64,000 nt of DNA from Nevskia sp. Lineage in GTDB: Bacteria; Pseudomonadota; Gammaproteobacteria; Nevskiales; Nevskiaceae. Both the position numbers and the translations under genes were made by a program. Location of the stretch: NCBI RefSeq assembly GCF_021732705.1, contig NZ_JAKFUM010000010.1, positions 372,001-436,000 of the forward strand, read 5' to 3'. Below the pieces are notes generated by a model. That model searched no databases. It had not been told where the DNA came from and saw only the letters and a list, made by a program, of their open reading frames with translations. Shown here piece after piece: positions 1 through 9,152 of this stretch. Positions within the stretch are counted from its first letter, which is position 1; every line of letters starts with the position of its first letter.

Positions 1-361
1 CATCGCGTTCCTTCAGGTAGCTGGTCAGCTCGCCCGGCCGCTCCTGCAGCACCTTTTCGGCGGCGGCGATGTAGCGCGGCTCGGCCAGCAATTTCTTCGG
101 GTTGGCGGTGATCGACATCACTGGCGCCGACAGCGCCAGCGGCTCGCCATGGCGGTCGCGCACGGCACCGCGATGAGCGCGCAGCTCCTGGGTCTTGATG
201 TGCTGGCGATCGCCCTGGCGGTTGTAGTCGCTCGGTGCCACCACCTGCATCATGAAAGCCTTGCCGACGATGACGATGGCAAACACGCCGAACAGGCCGA
301 GCACGGCCTTGCGGCGCCAGGCTTCCGGGGCATCGGGCTGGCTGCGGAACGCGGCGGTCAC
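1..361 (-). CDS. ftsI: Peptidoglycan transpeptidase FtsI (PBP3), N-terminal part
   Basis: Septal peptidoglycan transpeptidase, anchored in the inner membrane by one N-terminal helix and acting with FtsW at the division site. Only about the first 120 residues are in the window; the gene runs off the left edge. A short cytoplasmic tail is followed by a hydrophobic segment at about residues 19-37. Next comes the start of the PBP dimerisation region, with the motif RGAVRDRHGEPLALS typical of class B PBPs. The transpeptidase domain is not visible. The GTG start overlaps the ftsL stop by four bases (GTGA), indicating translational coupling in the mraZ-rsmH-ftsL-ftsI operon. The call rests on the motif and the gene order. 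Confidence 0.92.
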   Translation of the reverse strand, partial: MTAAFRSQPDAPEAWRRKAVLGLFGVFAIVIVGKAFMMQVVAPSDYNRQGDRQHIKTQELRAHRGAVRDRHGEPLALSAPVMSITANPKKLLAEPRYIAAAEKVLQERPGELTSYLKERD

Positions 362-696
362 GGCTGTGCTCCCGTCGAGTCGGCCGCGCTTGCGGCGCCA
401 CCGGCTTCGACGATCTGGAACGCGCCCGGCTCCACCAGACCGAACTGCGCGCGGGCAATCGGCTCGATGCGGGCGGCCTGCGCCAGGGTCGCTTCCTCGA
501 GCTGCAGCTGTGCCCATTCCAGCTCCAGCCGCTCGTGCTCGACGCGCAGCGCTTCGGACTGGGTGGCCAGCCGGCGATGCTCGTTCTTGATCTGGACCAC
601 CGCCAGCGCAGAAATCACGACGAACAGCGCGAGGGTGAACGGCAGCAGCGTGCCGCCACCGGTCGATGCGACGTCCTTGCGCGACGTGGCGCTCAT
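358..696 (-). CDS. ftsL: Cell division protein FtsL
   Basis: Small bitopic division protein of 112 residues that joins FtsB and FtsQ at the septum. A short cytoplasmic N-terminus is followed by a membrane helix at about residues 18-36 (LLPFTLALFVVISALAVV). A periplasmic heptad-type coiled coil rich in Glu, Leu and Ala runs to about residue 80. Family identity is mostly by size, topology and position between rsmH and ftsI, because FtsL sequences are poorly conserved. The start overlaps the rsmH stop by four bases and its own stop overlaps the ftsI start, so three consecutive genes are coupled. Confidence 0.9.
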   Translation of the reverse strand: MSATSRKDVASTGGGTLLPFTLALFVVISALAVVQIKNEHRRLATQSEALRVEHERLELEWAQLQLEEATLAQAARIEPIARAQFGLVEPGAFQIVEAGGAASAADSTGAQP

Positions 697-1637
697 GACG
701 GCAGCCGCTCGGCGACGCGCAGCACGGCGGAGCGGGCGCGCGGATTGGCGCTCGCTTCCTCGTCGGTCGGGAACTGACGACCGACCGGCTCCAGCGTGGC
801 CCGGACGAAATCGGTGTCACGGGCGTGGTCGCGAATGAAACGCTTGACGATGCGATCTTCCAGCGAATGGAAGCTGATCACGGCAAGGCGCCCGCCCGGC
901 GCCAGCAGGCCGATCGAGGCTTCCAGCGCGGTTTCCAGCGCCGACAGCTCGCCGTTCACGTGGATGCGGATCGCCTGAAAGCTGCGCGTGGCCGGATGGA
1001 TCTTGAAGCTGCGCGGGCCCGGCACCGACGCGATCAGGCTGGCGAGCTGGGCCGTGGTGCGGATCGGCTCGACGCTGCGCGCCTCGACGATCTTGCGGGC
1101 GATGCGGCGGCTGTTGCGCTCTTCGCCGAACTCGTACAGGACGTCGGCGATGGCAGCGTCCGACGCGCGCGCCAGCCATTCGGCCGCGGATTCGCCGGAC
1201 GACGGATCCATCCGCATGTCGAGCGGACCATCGTGCGAGAAGCTGAAACCGCGCGCGGCATCGTCGAACTGCGGGCTGGACACGCCGAGATCGAGCAGCA
1301 GGCCGTCGACCTTGCCGGCCATGCCGATCTCGGCAGCCACGCGACCGACATCGGCGAAGTTGCGGTTGTGGAAATGGAAGTTCGGCAGCGCGCCGAACTC
1401 GGCTGCGGCATGGCGGGCGGCTTCGGGATCGCGATCGAAGCCGTGCAGTGCGCCGGTACCTTCGAGCGCGGCGAGAATCGCGCCGCTGTGACCGCCGCGG
1501 CCAAAGGTGCCATCCACATAGATTCCGCCCGGGCGGACGGCAAGTCCGGCCAGGGCTTCATCGAGCAGGACTGGCCGATGCGCAAACATCCGGCTAGCGG
1601 CCCCGATCGAAGACTGCGCGGGCGATGAGGGCAGCAC
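693..1637 (-). CDS. rsmH: 16S rRNA (cytosine-1402-N4)-methyltransferase RsmH
   Basis: Methylates N4 of C1402 in 16S rRNA using S-adenosylmethionine (MraW family). The SAM-binding motif DGTFGRGGHS lies near the N-terminus. It is followed by LLLDLGVSSPQFD, GFSFSHDGPLDMRMD and the C-terminal ISFHSLEDRIVKRF block, all characteristic. The length of 314 residues is normal for the family. The start used is a GTG ten bases after mraZ. An ATG at 1589 (protein beginning MFAHRPVLLDEAL) aligns equally well with known homologues, so the first 16 residues are uncertain. The gene overlaps ftsL by four bases. Confidence 0.95.
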   Translation of the reverse strand: MLPSSPAQSSIGAASRMFAHRPVLLDEALAGLAVRPGGIYVDGTFGRGGHSGAILAALEGTGALHGFDRDPEAARHAAAEFGALPNFHFHNRNFADVGRVAAEIGMAGKVDGLLLDLGVSSPQFDDAARGFSFSHDGPLDMRMDPSSGESAAEWLARASDAAIADVLYEFGEERNSRRIARKIVEARSVEPIRTTAQLASLIASVPGPRSFKIHPATRSFQAIRIHVNGELSALETALEASIGLLAPGGRLAVISFHSLEDRIVKRFIRDHARDTDFVRATLEPVGRQFPTDEEASANPRARSAVLRVAERLPS

Positions 1638-1646
1638 GGGGCGGCC

Positions 1647-2078
1647 TCATGGCACAGCCAGCGCCGCGAAGGCGTCGGCGTAGTGGGTCTGGCCTTCGGT
1701 GTTGTTGGCCTGCCACTGGGCATACGACCACAGTTCGAAATGATCGTAGGCGCCGACCAGCACGACATCGGTGCCCAGCGCCTTCATGTCGCGCAGCAGC
1801 GGCGGCACGCCGATCCGGCCCTGTCCGTCGATCTCGGATTCAACTGCGTTGCCGAGGAACAGGCGCTGCACCAGCACGCGCTTGGCGCGGTCGGCGATCT
1901 TCGGAATCTGCTGCGCCATCGTCCGGAACACCGGCGCGGGATAGATCTCGATGCACTCCGGGCCGAGGGTCACGGCCAGTTCCTTGCCGTACTCGTCCGC
2001 CAACTGCGCACGAAGACGCGCCGGGATCGCGAGGCGCCCCTTGTCGTCGATCGTCAGTCGGTTGGAACCAGCAAACAT
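1647..2078 (-). CDS. mraZ: Transcriptional regulator MraZ
   Basis: AbrB-fold DNA-binding protein of 143 residues that opens the division and cell-wall cluster and represses its own operon in bacteria where it has been tested. The start was placed at the ATG giving MFAGSNRLTIDDKGRLAIP, because this is where MraZ proteins normally begin; an in-frame extension further upstream would run into the promoter. Two copies of the family signature are visible: DDKGRLAIPARLR near the N-terminus and DGQGRIGVPPLLR in the second half. First gene of the operon; its promoter and MraZ boxes are annotated separately. Confidence 0.94.
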   Translation of the reverse strand: MFAGSNRLTIDDKGRLAIPARLRAQLADEYGKELAVTLGPECIEIYPAPVFRTMAQQIPKIADRAKRVLVQRLFLGNAVESEIDGQGRIGVPPLLRDMKALGTDVVLVGAYDHFELWSYAQWQANNTEGQTHYADAFAALAVP

Positions 2079-2117
2079 GGCCTTTCGCCCCACCATCACG
2101 CCCACACCACCCTGAAA

Positions 2118-2170
2118 ATCCACAGAGCACCATCTCGCCCCACTATATGCCACGTCACACCACCCCGCAA
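2118..2170 (-). promoter_or_regulatory. mra promoter with three MraZ boxes
   Basis: Read on the minus strand, a -35 element TTGCGG (2170-2165) and a -10 element TATAGT (2147-2142) are separated by exactly 17 bases. TGG triplets starting at 2142, 2132 and 2122 recur every 10 bases (TGGGG, TGGTG, TGGAT). This is the spacing known for MraZ-binding TGGGN repeats. The first box touches the -10 element and the others cover the likely transcription start, a position suited to autorepression. A perfect 7-bp palindrome (CCCGCAA and TTGCGGG, 2164-2183) overlaps the -35. Confidence 0.75.
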
Positions 2171-2183
2171 GCGTAATTGCGGG

Positions 2184-2645
2184 TAAAAAGCCTGTAGTGA
2201 CAAGGGCTTACGGATTTCAGCTTCAGGAACGGCTAAGCCATCAAAAACAATGATTTAGATCAACTATCTCATGTGCGGTGCAGCACGCTGCGCGCCGTGA
2301 ACGGCAGCACCGGGCAGATGATTGGTAGACAAGTGTGAACTGCGTCGCGCGTCGCGCGGCGTCGGGACTGGTCCGAGCACCGGTCAATGTCTGCACCGGA
2401 TCGGCCCACCTGGCTCGCGACCGACGGCGCAGTGCGTCCGCCGTCTCGTGCCCCCCCCATGCGGCATTCGCCGACGAGCCGCCGCGAAACGCCACGCTGC
2501 TTCGCGAGCACCGCTCGCAGCGGCCTTGAACGCCTGATCCGACGGCGTCGTGCCGGGATGAGGCGATGCGCGTGGGCGAGCGGCCGCTCGCCATATCGCC
2601 GCACGCCCCGTCGGTGACGACGGGGCACGGACGACCAATTCGAAG
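2184..2645. other. Intergenic region between mraZ and rnpB
   Basis: I see no credible gene here; reading frames in the interval lack family features and a ribosome binding site. It holds a short palindrome-centred repeat at 2499-2520 that recurs near mtnC. It also has an 8-bp GC-rich hairpin (2605-2626) without a U tract, just beyond the 3' end of rnpB. The base composition is lower in G+C between about 2184 and 2280, as expected for regulatory DNA. Confidence 0.5.
2499..2520. repeat. REP-like palindromic repeat, copy 1
   Basis: A 22-base segment centred on the palindrome GCGAGC-ACC-GCTCGC. The same 22 bases occur with one mismatch at 12121-12142, inside the insert in front of mtnC. Both copies are intergenic and both are followed a few bases later by GAACGC. 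Two copies in 64 kb with a hairpin core suggest a dispersed extragenic palindrome family. Two copies do not prove this. Confidence 0.5.
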
Positions 2646-3049
2646 GGGAGTCGGCCGATAAGCCGGGTTCTGTCTACGACCGGCAGCTTGCGCCAGCGGT
2701 CGCGAGACAACCATTCCTCTACGACGACGATCACTCGCCGTCTTCAGCAGCCTACCCGGAGAGCACGCGGACCACGTGTTGCAACGCCTTGCGGCGCTGC
2801 GTCCCTCCCTATTTGGCCTTGCTCCATGTGGGGTTTGCCGTGCCGGTTCATTGCTGAACTCGCGGTGCGCTCTTACCGCACCATTTCACCCTTGCCTGAT
2901 CCGCATGCGAGCACGCGGCCATCGGCGGTATCTTTCTGTTGCACTGTCCGTCGGCTTGCGCCGCCCAGCCGTTAGCTGGCACATCGTCCTGCGGAGCCCG
3001 GACTTTCCTCCCCCATCTTTCGATGGCAGCGGTTGTCTGGCCGACTCCC
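2646..3049 (-). ncRNA. rnpB: RNase P RNA, bacterial class A
   Basis: Catalytic RNA of ribonuclease P, which matures tRNA 5' ends. On the minus strand the 5' end reads GGGAGTCGGCCAGACAACCG and the 3' end closes with GGCCGACTCC, forming the P1 helix. Conserved RNase P blocks are visible, including the GAGGAAAGTCCGGGCTCC-type segment near the 5' end (3013-2996) and the 3' region ending in AACCCGGCTTATCGG (2672-2658). The length of about 404 nt is within the class A range. A TACAAT -10 element at 3062-3057 places the transcription start at about 3049. The exact 3' end is uncertain by a few bases. Confidence 0.93.
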
Positions 3050-3056
3050 ACCGTGG

Positions 3057-3062
3057 ATTGTA
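3057..3062 (-). promoter_or_regulatory. -10 element of the rnpB promoter
   Basis: TACAAT on the minus strand, seven bases upstream of the first base of the P1 helix. No good -35 hexamer is visible 16-18 bases upstream. Confidence 0.55.
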
Positions 3063-3124
3063 CGCGGGATGCCGCGATGGCCCCGCTATCATCGGCGCTC
3101 GGTCTCCCCTCTCGAACGAACGCC

Positions 3125-4051
3125 ATGCGCAAGCTGTTGCTGCTGATCGTGATCGCCGCCCTCGCCGCCTGGCGCCTGTGGCCGGTTCCGGAGGTGCGGA
3201 TTCCGACCGGCGAGGCGCTGCCGGTGGTCGATGCGCCGGCCGGCACGCGCTTCGCGCTGATCCGGACCGGCGATGCCACAACCCTCGAGGCGATGACCGT
3301 CGCCAACGGCAGCCTGTTCCATCTGACCCGGATCAACCACGTCGCCGTGCTGGTCGAGCACCCGAACGGCCGCCTGCTGTTCGACACCGGCCTCGGCCTG
3401 AAGGTCGACCAGCAGTTCGGCAGCGAGATGTCGCTGTGGGCGAAGCCCGTGTTCGCCTACGCGCACGCCAATCCGGCCGCGACACAGTTGCAAGCGGCGG
3501 GTCTTGCCGCGCCGGATCGCATCTTCCTGTCGCACGCCCACTGGGACCATGCGAGCGCCATCGTCGACTTCCCGCAGGCCGAGGTCTGGGTGCCGGATGC
3601 CGAGCGCAGCGCCGCCACCCGCGGCCAGCCGCCGGCCTATCTGCCATCGCAGTTGAACGATGCCAGCACGCGCTGGCACGCGTTCACGTTCAGCGGCCCG
3701 GCAATCGCCGATTTCGACGCGAGCTTCGACGTGTTCGGCGACGGCAGTGTCGTGCTGCTGCCGCTGCCTGGCCACACGCCGGGCTCCTCCGGTCTGCTGA
3801 TCACCGTGCCGGACGGCCATCGCTACTTCTTCATCGGCGACACGGTCTGGAATCATCTCGGTCTGGAACGGCCGGCGCCGAAGTTCAGCGTGTCGAGCCT
3901 GATCGTCGATGCCGACCGCGCTGCGACGTTTGCCGCCGTGCTGAAAGTCCGCGCGCTGCAGGACGCCAATCCGGGATTGATCGTGGTGCCGGCCCACGAC
4001 GCGAGCGTGCACGACACGATCGGCTACTTCCCGACCTTCGTCGGCGGCTGA
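3125..4051 (+). CDS. Metallo-beta-lactamase-fold hydrolase, membrane-anchored
   Basis: Protein of 308 residues with the metallo-beta-lactamase fold. The zinc motif HxHxDH is present as SHAHWDHASAI. Further ligands are in PLPGHTPGSSG, then FIGDTVWN and the late VVPAHD histidine. This set fits the lactonase/glyoxalase II-like group rather than true beta-lactamases, and the substrate cannot be read from the sequence. The N-terminus MRKLLLLIVIAALAAWRLW is a signal peptide or anchor, so the enzyme probably faces the periplasm. The ATG at 3125 was chosen because any longer form would overlap rnpB. It is divergent from rnpB and ten bases upstream of the BtuF-like gene, so the two may be cotranscribed. 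Confidence 0.85.
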   Translation: MRKLLLLIVIAALAAWRLWPVPEVRIPTGEALPVVDAPAGTRFALIRTGDATTLEAMTVANGSLFHLTRINHVAVLVEHPNGRLLFDTGLGLKVDQQFGSEMSLWAKPVFAYAHANPAATQLQAAGLAAPDRIFLSHAHWDHASAIVDFPQAEVWVPDAERSAATRGQPPAYLPSQLNDASTRWHAFTFSGPAIADFDASFDVFGDGSVVLLPLPGHTPGSSGLLITVPDGHRYFFIGDTVWNHLGLERPAPKFSVSSLIVDADRAATFAAVLKVRALQDANPGLIVVPAHDASVHDTIGYFPTFVGG

Positions 4052-4061
4052 GTACCGCGCC

Positions 4062-4826
4062 ATGCGCGTCTTCTCGCACACCTGCTCGAACACCGAGATC
4101 GTCTGCGCGCTCGGCGCCGCCGACTGCCTGATCGGCTGCGACGACGATTCCGACTTCCCGGTCGATGTCGTCAGCCGCCTGCCGAAGCTCGGCCGCGATC
4201 TCGATCTGCGGGTCGACGAGGTCATCGCGATGCAGCCGGATCTCGTGCTGACTTCGCTGACCGTGCCCGGTCACGAAAGCATCGTCGATGCGATCAACGC
4301 CGCCGGCATCGCCACCTTGGTCTGCGATCCGCTGAGCCTCGACGACATCTACCGCGACATTCGCCGGATCGCGGCCGCGCTCGCCATTCCGGCGCGCGGC
4401 GAGCGGTTGATCGCCGAGATGCGCGCCGCGATGCCTTCGCACGCCAATCCGGACGGCCCGCGCGTGCTGATCGAATGGTGGCCGAAGCCGGTGATCGCCC
4501 CGACCCGGCAGGCCTGGGCGACGGACTTGATCGAACTTGCCGGCGGCATCAATCCCTGGGCGACCATCGACGCTAAGAGCGCGCCGCTGACCGACGAACA
4601 GATCTTCGCGACACCGCCGGACGTCATCGCGATGAGCTGGTGTGGCGTCAAGGTCGCGAACTACCGCAGCGACGTCGTCAGCCGCCGCCCCGGCTGGCAG
4701 CAGGTGCCCGCGGTGCGCGATCAGCGCATCGTCGCGATCAGCGAGGAATTCCTCGGCCGCCCGGGCCCGCGTGTGGTCGAGGGTTATCGACAGCTACGCG
4801 CAGCGATCGCAGCCGTCACTCCGTAG
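4062..4826 (+). CDS. BtuF-like cobalamin/corrinoid-binding protein without signal peptide
   Basis: Protein of 254 residues of the periplasmic-binding-protein type 2 fold used by BtuF and Fe-siderophore receptors. Typical features are the early GAADCLIGCDDDSDFP segment, PKLGRDLDLRVDEVIAMQPDLVL and a C-terminal AISEEFLGRPGPR block. It lacks a signal peptide, starting directly at the mature-like sequence MRVFSHTCSNTEIVCALG. It may therefore be cytoplasmic, as in a known subset annotated as cobalamin-binding proteins. No transporter genes adjoin it. A second, secreted BtuF homologue lies at 12918-13781. Ligand identity is inferred from family resemblance only. Confidence 0.75.
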   Translation: MRVFSHTCSNTEIVCALGAADCLIGCDDDSDFPVDVVSRLPKLGRDLDLRVDEVIAMQPDLVLTSLTVPGHESIVDAINAAGIATLVCDPLSLDDIYRDIRRIAAALAIPARGERLIAEMRAAMPSHANPDGPRVLIEWWPKPVIAPTRQAWATDLIELAGGINPWATIDAKSAPLTDEQIFATPPDVIAMSWCGVKVANYRSDVVSRRPGWQQVPAVRDQRIVAISEEFLGRPGPRVVEGYRQLRAAIAAVTP

Positions 4827-4894
4827 GTCGGGTTTCAACCCGGCCGCGTCTCGGCCGGCACCCGAGCGCGCCCGCGTCGAAAAAGCCGACAGCC

Positions 4895-6259
<1,365 letters not shown>

Positions 6260-6263
<4 letters not shown>

Positions 6264-7549
6264 TTGGCTTTCGCCTTCGACTTCAGCGGGGCTTTCGCGA
6301 CGGGCCTGGCCGTTGCCGCAGCCGCAAACGCGGCATGGCGCTCGGCAATCAGCCCGGCCAGCTGCTTGGCGATCTCGGTTTTTTCGGCGGGGCCGATCGC
6401 CAGTTCGCCATCGGCCCAGTAGACGGTCAGCGCGTTGTCGTCGCGATCGAAGGCGCGGCCATCGCCAACCCAGTTCGCGGCGATCAGGTTCAGCTTCTTG
6501 CGCTCGAGCTTGCCGCGCGCGTGCTCGGCGAGTTTCTCGGTTTCCGCCGCGAAGCCGACGATGAACAGCTCCGGCTGTGCTGCGCGCACTTCGGTCAGGA
6601 TGTCGGCGTTCTTGGTCAGCGCCAGATCCAGCGTCTCGGTCTTCTTCTTGATCTTCTGGCCCGCCACTTCCACCGGCCGGTAGTCGGCAACGGCGGCGGT
6701 GCCGACGAGGATGTCGGCATCGGCGCAGGCGGCGAGCGTGGCGTCGAGCATCTGCTGCGCGGTCTCGCAGTTCACGCGACGGATGCCGGCCGGCGCCGGC
6801 AGGTTCACCGGGCCACTGACCAGGGTCACGTCGGCACCCAGCGCCCGCAGTGACTCGGCCACCGCATAGCCCTGCTTGCCGGACGAGCGATTGGTGATGA
6901 AGCGCACCGGGTCGATCGGCTCGCGCGTCGGCCCGGCGGTGACCACGGCGCGACGACCGCTGAGCGGGCCTTCGACCACCTTGGCGGCGGCACCGGCGGC
7001 CAGCGCAGCCAGCACGACGGACGCCACCTCCTCCGGTTCGGCCACTCGGCCTTCGCCGACTTCGCCGCAGGCCTGCGCGCCGCTGCCGGGGCCGATGACC
7101 CTGAAGCCGCGGCTGCGCAGGGTCGCCATGTTCGCTTGCGTGGCGGCGTTCGCCCACATCAGCCGGTTCATCGCCGGGGCCACGAAGATCGGGCGATCGG
7201 TGGCCAGCACCAGTGTGGTCAGCAGATCGTCGGCAAAGCCGTGCGTGATCTTGGCCAGCGTGTTGGCGGTGGCCGGGGCGATGACGATGGCATCCGGCCA
7301 GCGCGCCAGCTCGATGTGGCCCATCGCCGCTTCGGCCGCTTCGTCCCACAGCGAGGAACGCACCGGCTTGCCGGTCAGCGCCTGAAAGGTCTGGGCACCG
7401 ATGAAGCGGAGTGCCGAGTCCGTCATGACCACCTGCACGTCACAGCCGGCCTTGGTGAAGCGACGTGCCAGCTCGGCGGATTTGTACGCGGCAATGCCGC
7501 CGCTCAGGGCCAGCAGGATGCGCGGACCGGCATTCGAAGGAAGGGACAT
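6260..7549 (-). CDS. coaBC: Bifunctional phosphopantothenoylcysteine decarboxylase/synthetase CoaBC
   Basis: Two steps of coenzyme A synthesis: ligation of phosphopantothenate with cysteine (CoaB) and FMN-dependent decarboxylation to phosphopantetheine (CoaC). The N-terminal flavoprotein begins [17 protein letters not shown] and carries the conserved PAMNRLMW block. The C-terminal CoaB half has [26 protein letters not shown] and ends in a Lys/Ala-rich tail. The length of 429 residues is normal. The start at 7549 ([13 protein letters not shown]) removes a low-quality upstream extension. It heads the coaBC-dut-argB run and is divergent from radC. Confidence 0.96.
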
Positions 7550-7667
7550 GTCGATGAAAGAGCGCAGCCAGCGTGATGGTGTGCGCGGAATTGTAGCCGC
7601 AGCCCGGGCTAGCCTACGCGCGGCCCCGTGCGTTCGCGCGGGGCAGGCCATGGAGGGCCCCGCACCG

Positions 7668-8342
7668 ATGTCGATCACCGACTGGCCGGAAGACGAGCGG
7701 CCGCGCGAAAAACTGCTGGCGCGCGGTGCCGCGGCGCTGTCCGATGCCGAACTGCTGGCGATCTTCCTGCGCACCGGGGTCGCCGGTCGCAGCGCCGTCG
7801 ATCTCGCGCGGGATCTGCTGGTCCGCTTCGGCGGCCTGCGCGCGCTGCTGAAGGCCTCGCAGCCCGATTTCTGCGCCGCGCATGGCCTCGGCTCGGCCAA
7901 GTACGCGCAATTGCAGGCGGTGATGGAAATCGCCCGGCGCCATCTGGCCGAAGACCTCGCCGATCGCGACGTCATCAGCGACCCGGCGGCAACCCGGGAA
8001 TTCCTGCGCCTGAAGCTGCGCGATCTCGATCACGAGGTGTTCTGCGCGCTGTTTCTCGACAGCCAGAACCGCGTGCTGGCGTTCGAGACGCTCGCCATCG
8101 GCACGATCAACGCAGCCAACGTCTATCCGCGCGAAGTGCTGAAACGGGCGATGCAGGTGCAGGCCGCAGCGGTGATCTTTGCCCACAACCACCCGTCCGG
8201 CATTGCCGAACCGAGTCTCGCCGACCGCTCGCTGACCGAACGACTGAGCAAGGCGCTGGCCTTGGTCGACATCCGCGTGCTCGATCACTTCGTCGTCGGC
8301 GAAGGTCGACCGGTGTCGTTCGCCGAACGCGGCTGGATGTAG
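7668..8342 (+). CDS. radC: RadC family JAB/MPN-domain protein
   Basis: RadC homologue of 224 residues. An N-terminal helix-hairpin-helix-like region ([33 protein letters not shown]) precedes a JAMM/MPN metalloprotease-like domain. That domain carries the motif [14 protein letters not shown], holding the zinc ligands. A direct role in DNA repair, once claimed for RadC, is not supported by later work; its true function is unsettled. The start at 7668 ([17 protein letters not shown]) matches family N-termini and has GGAGGG upstream. Divergent from coaBC and followed by rpmB-rpmG, as in Escherichia coli. Confidence 0.93.
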   Translation: MSITDWPEDERPREKLLARGAAALSDAELLAIFLRTGVAGRSAVDLARDLLVRFGGLRALLKASQPDFCAAHGLGSAKYAQLQAVMEIARRHLAEDLADRDVISDPAATREFLRLKLRDLDHEVFCALFLDSQNRVLAFETLAIGTINAANVYPREVLKRAMQVQAAAVIFAHNHPSGIAEPSLADRSLTERLSKALALVDIRVLDHFVVGEGRPVSFAERGWM

Positions 8343-8498
8343 TCGATCTCGCCGCGTGGCAGCGAGGTTGCGGCTTTCGTGCGATCCTTCGTCGGGTCGA
8401 CCGCGCTGATTTCGCGGCCGATCGTCGCTGGAATGCACGGGAAACCGCCGCCATTTCCAGCTTTCGGCGCGATTTTCGAAGTTTCCGCCTGATTTCGC

Positions 8499-8527
8499 TT
8501 GCCCGCACGCGATCACGCTGATATCTT
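8499..8527 (+). promoter_or_regulatory. Predicted sigma-70 promoter for rpmB-rpmG
   Basis: TTGCCC (8499-8504) and TATCTT (8522-8527) are separated by 17 bases, about 55 bases upstream of the rpmB start. The position fits a ribosomal protein promoter. It is a prediction by eye. Confidence 0.5.
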
Positions 8528-8582
8528 TTGCGCCCTTTTGAATGTCCCTTGGGGCTTCATCCCCACGTTTCGAGGTCGCGTC

Positions 8583-8819
8583 ATGTCCAGAGTCTGCCAA
8601 GTCACCGGCAAGAAGCCGATCGTGGGTAACACGGTCTCGCACGCCAACAACAAGCGTCGGCGCCGCTTCCTGCCCAATCTGCACACCCACCGTTTCTGGT
8701 TCGAAGCCGAGAAGCGTTTCGTGTCCCTCCGCGTGTCGGCCAACGGCATGCGCATCATTGACAAGAAGGGCGTGGAGGCGATCATCGCCGACCTCCGCTC
8801 GCGCGGCGAGAAGGTGTAA
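8583..8819 (+). CDS. rpmB: 50S ribosomal protein L28
   Basis: Structural protein of the large ribosomal subunit, 78 residues, highly basic. The start [20 protein letters not shown] and the block [13 protein letters not shown] are diagnostic for L28. A reading frame extending upstream to 8499 is rejected because the conserved protein begins at this ATG. rpmG starts three bases after its stop. Confidence 0.97.
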   Translation: MSRVCQVTGKKPIVGNTVSHANNKRRRRFLPNLHTHRFWFEAEKRFVSLRVSANGMRIIDKKGVEAIIADLRSRGEKV

Positions 8820-8822
8820 GAC

Positions 8823-8996
8823 ATGGCCAAGGGCAAGAAAGACCGCGAAAAGATCAAGCTGATCTCGACCGCCGGCACCGGTTTCTTCTACACGACGACG
8901 AAGAACAAGAAGAACACGCCGGACAAGTTCGAGTTCTCGAAGTACGATCCGATCGTGCGCAAGCACGTGCCTTTCAAGGAAGGCAAGATCAAGTAA
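8823..8996 (+). CDS. rpmG: 50S ribosomal protein L33
   Basis: Large-subunit ribosomal protein of 57 residues. The start [20 protein letters not shown] and the segment [23 protein letters not shown] are diagnostic. It is the zinc-free form: no CxxC pairs are present, so it does not need zinc. It lies three bases after rpmB and is followed by a strong terminator. Confidence 0.96.
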   Translation: MAKGKKDREKIKLISTAGTGFFYTTTKNKKNTPDKFEFSKYDPIVRKHVPFKEGKIK

Positions 8997-9024
8997 ACGG
9001 TTTTGGCCTCCGGGTCGAAACACG

Positions 9025-9051
9025 AAAAGCCCGCTACGAGCGGGCTTTTTT
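9025..9051 (+). terminator. Rho-independent terminator after rpmB-rpmG
   Basis: A 6-bp GC stem (GCCCGC/GCGGGC, 9029-9034 with 9040-9045), extended by A-T pairs and followed by six T residues. Confidence 0.9.
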
Positions 9052-9152
9052 GTGCCTGTTTGCCGCCGTCGGCGCCGCCATGACGACGGACCGACGCTTT
9101 CGACGCGGTTTGTCTCGGAATTGCGATTACCGAACCGTATGATGCAGGCGCA

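Noticed and set aside
2605-2626. Hairpin beyond the 3' end of rnpB as a terminator
   Set aside because: The stem is good (8 bp) but there is no U tract on either strand, so I did not call it a terminator.
9052-9152. Mg2+-sensing leader (M-box or similar) upstream of mgtE
   Set aside because: Only about 100 bases separate the rpmG terminator from mgtE and the -10 lies next to the start codon; too short for a known leader.
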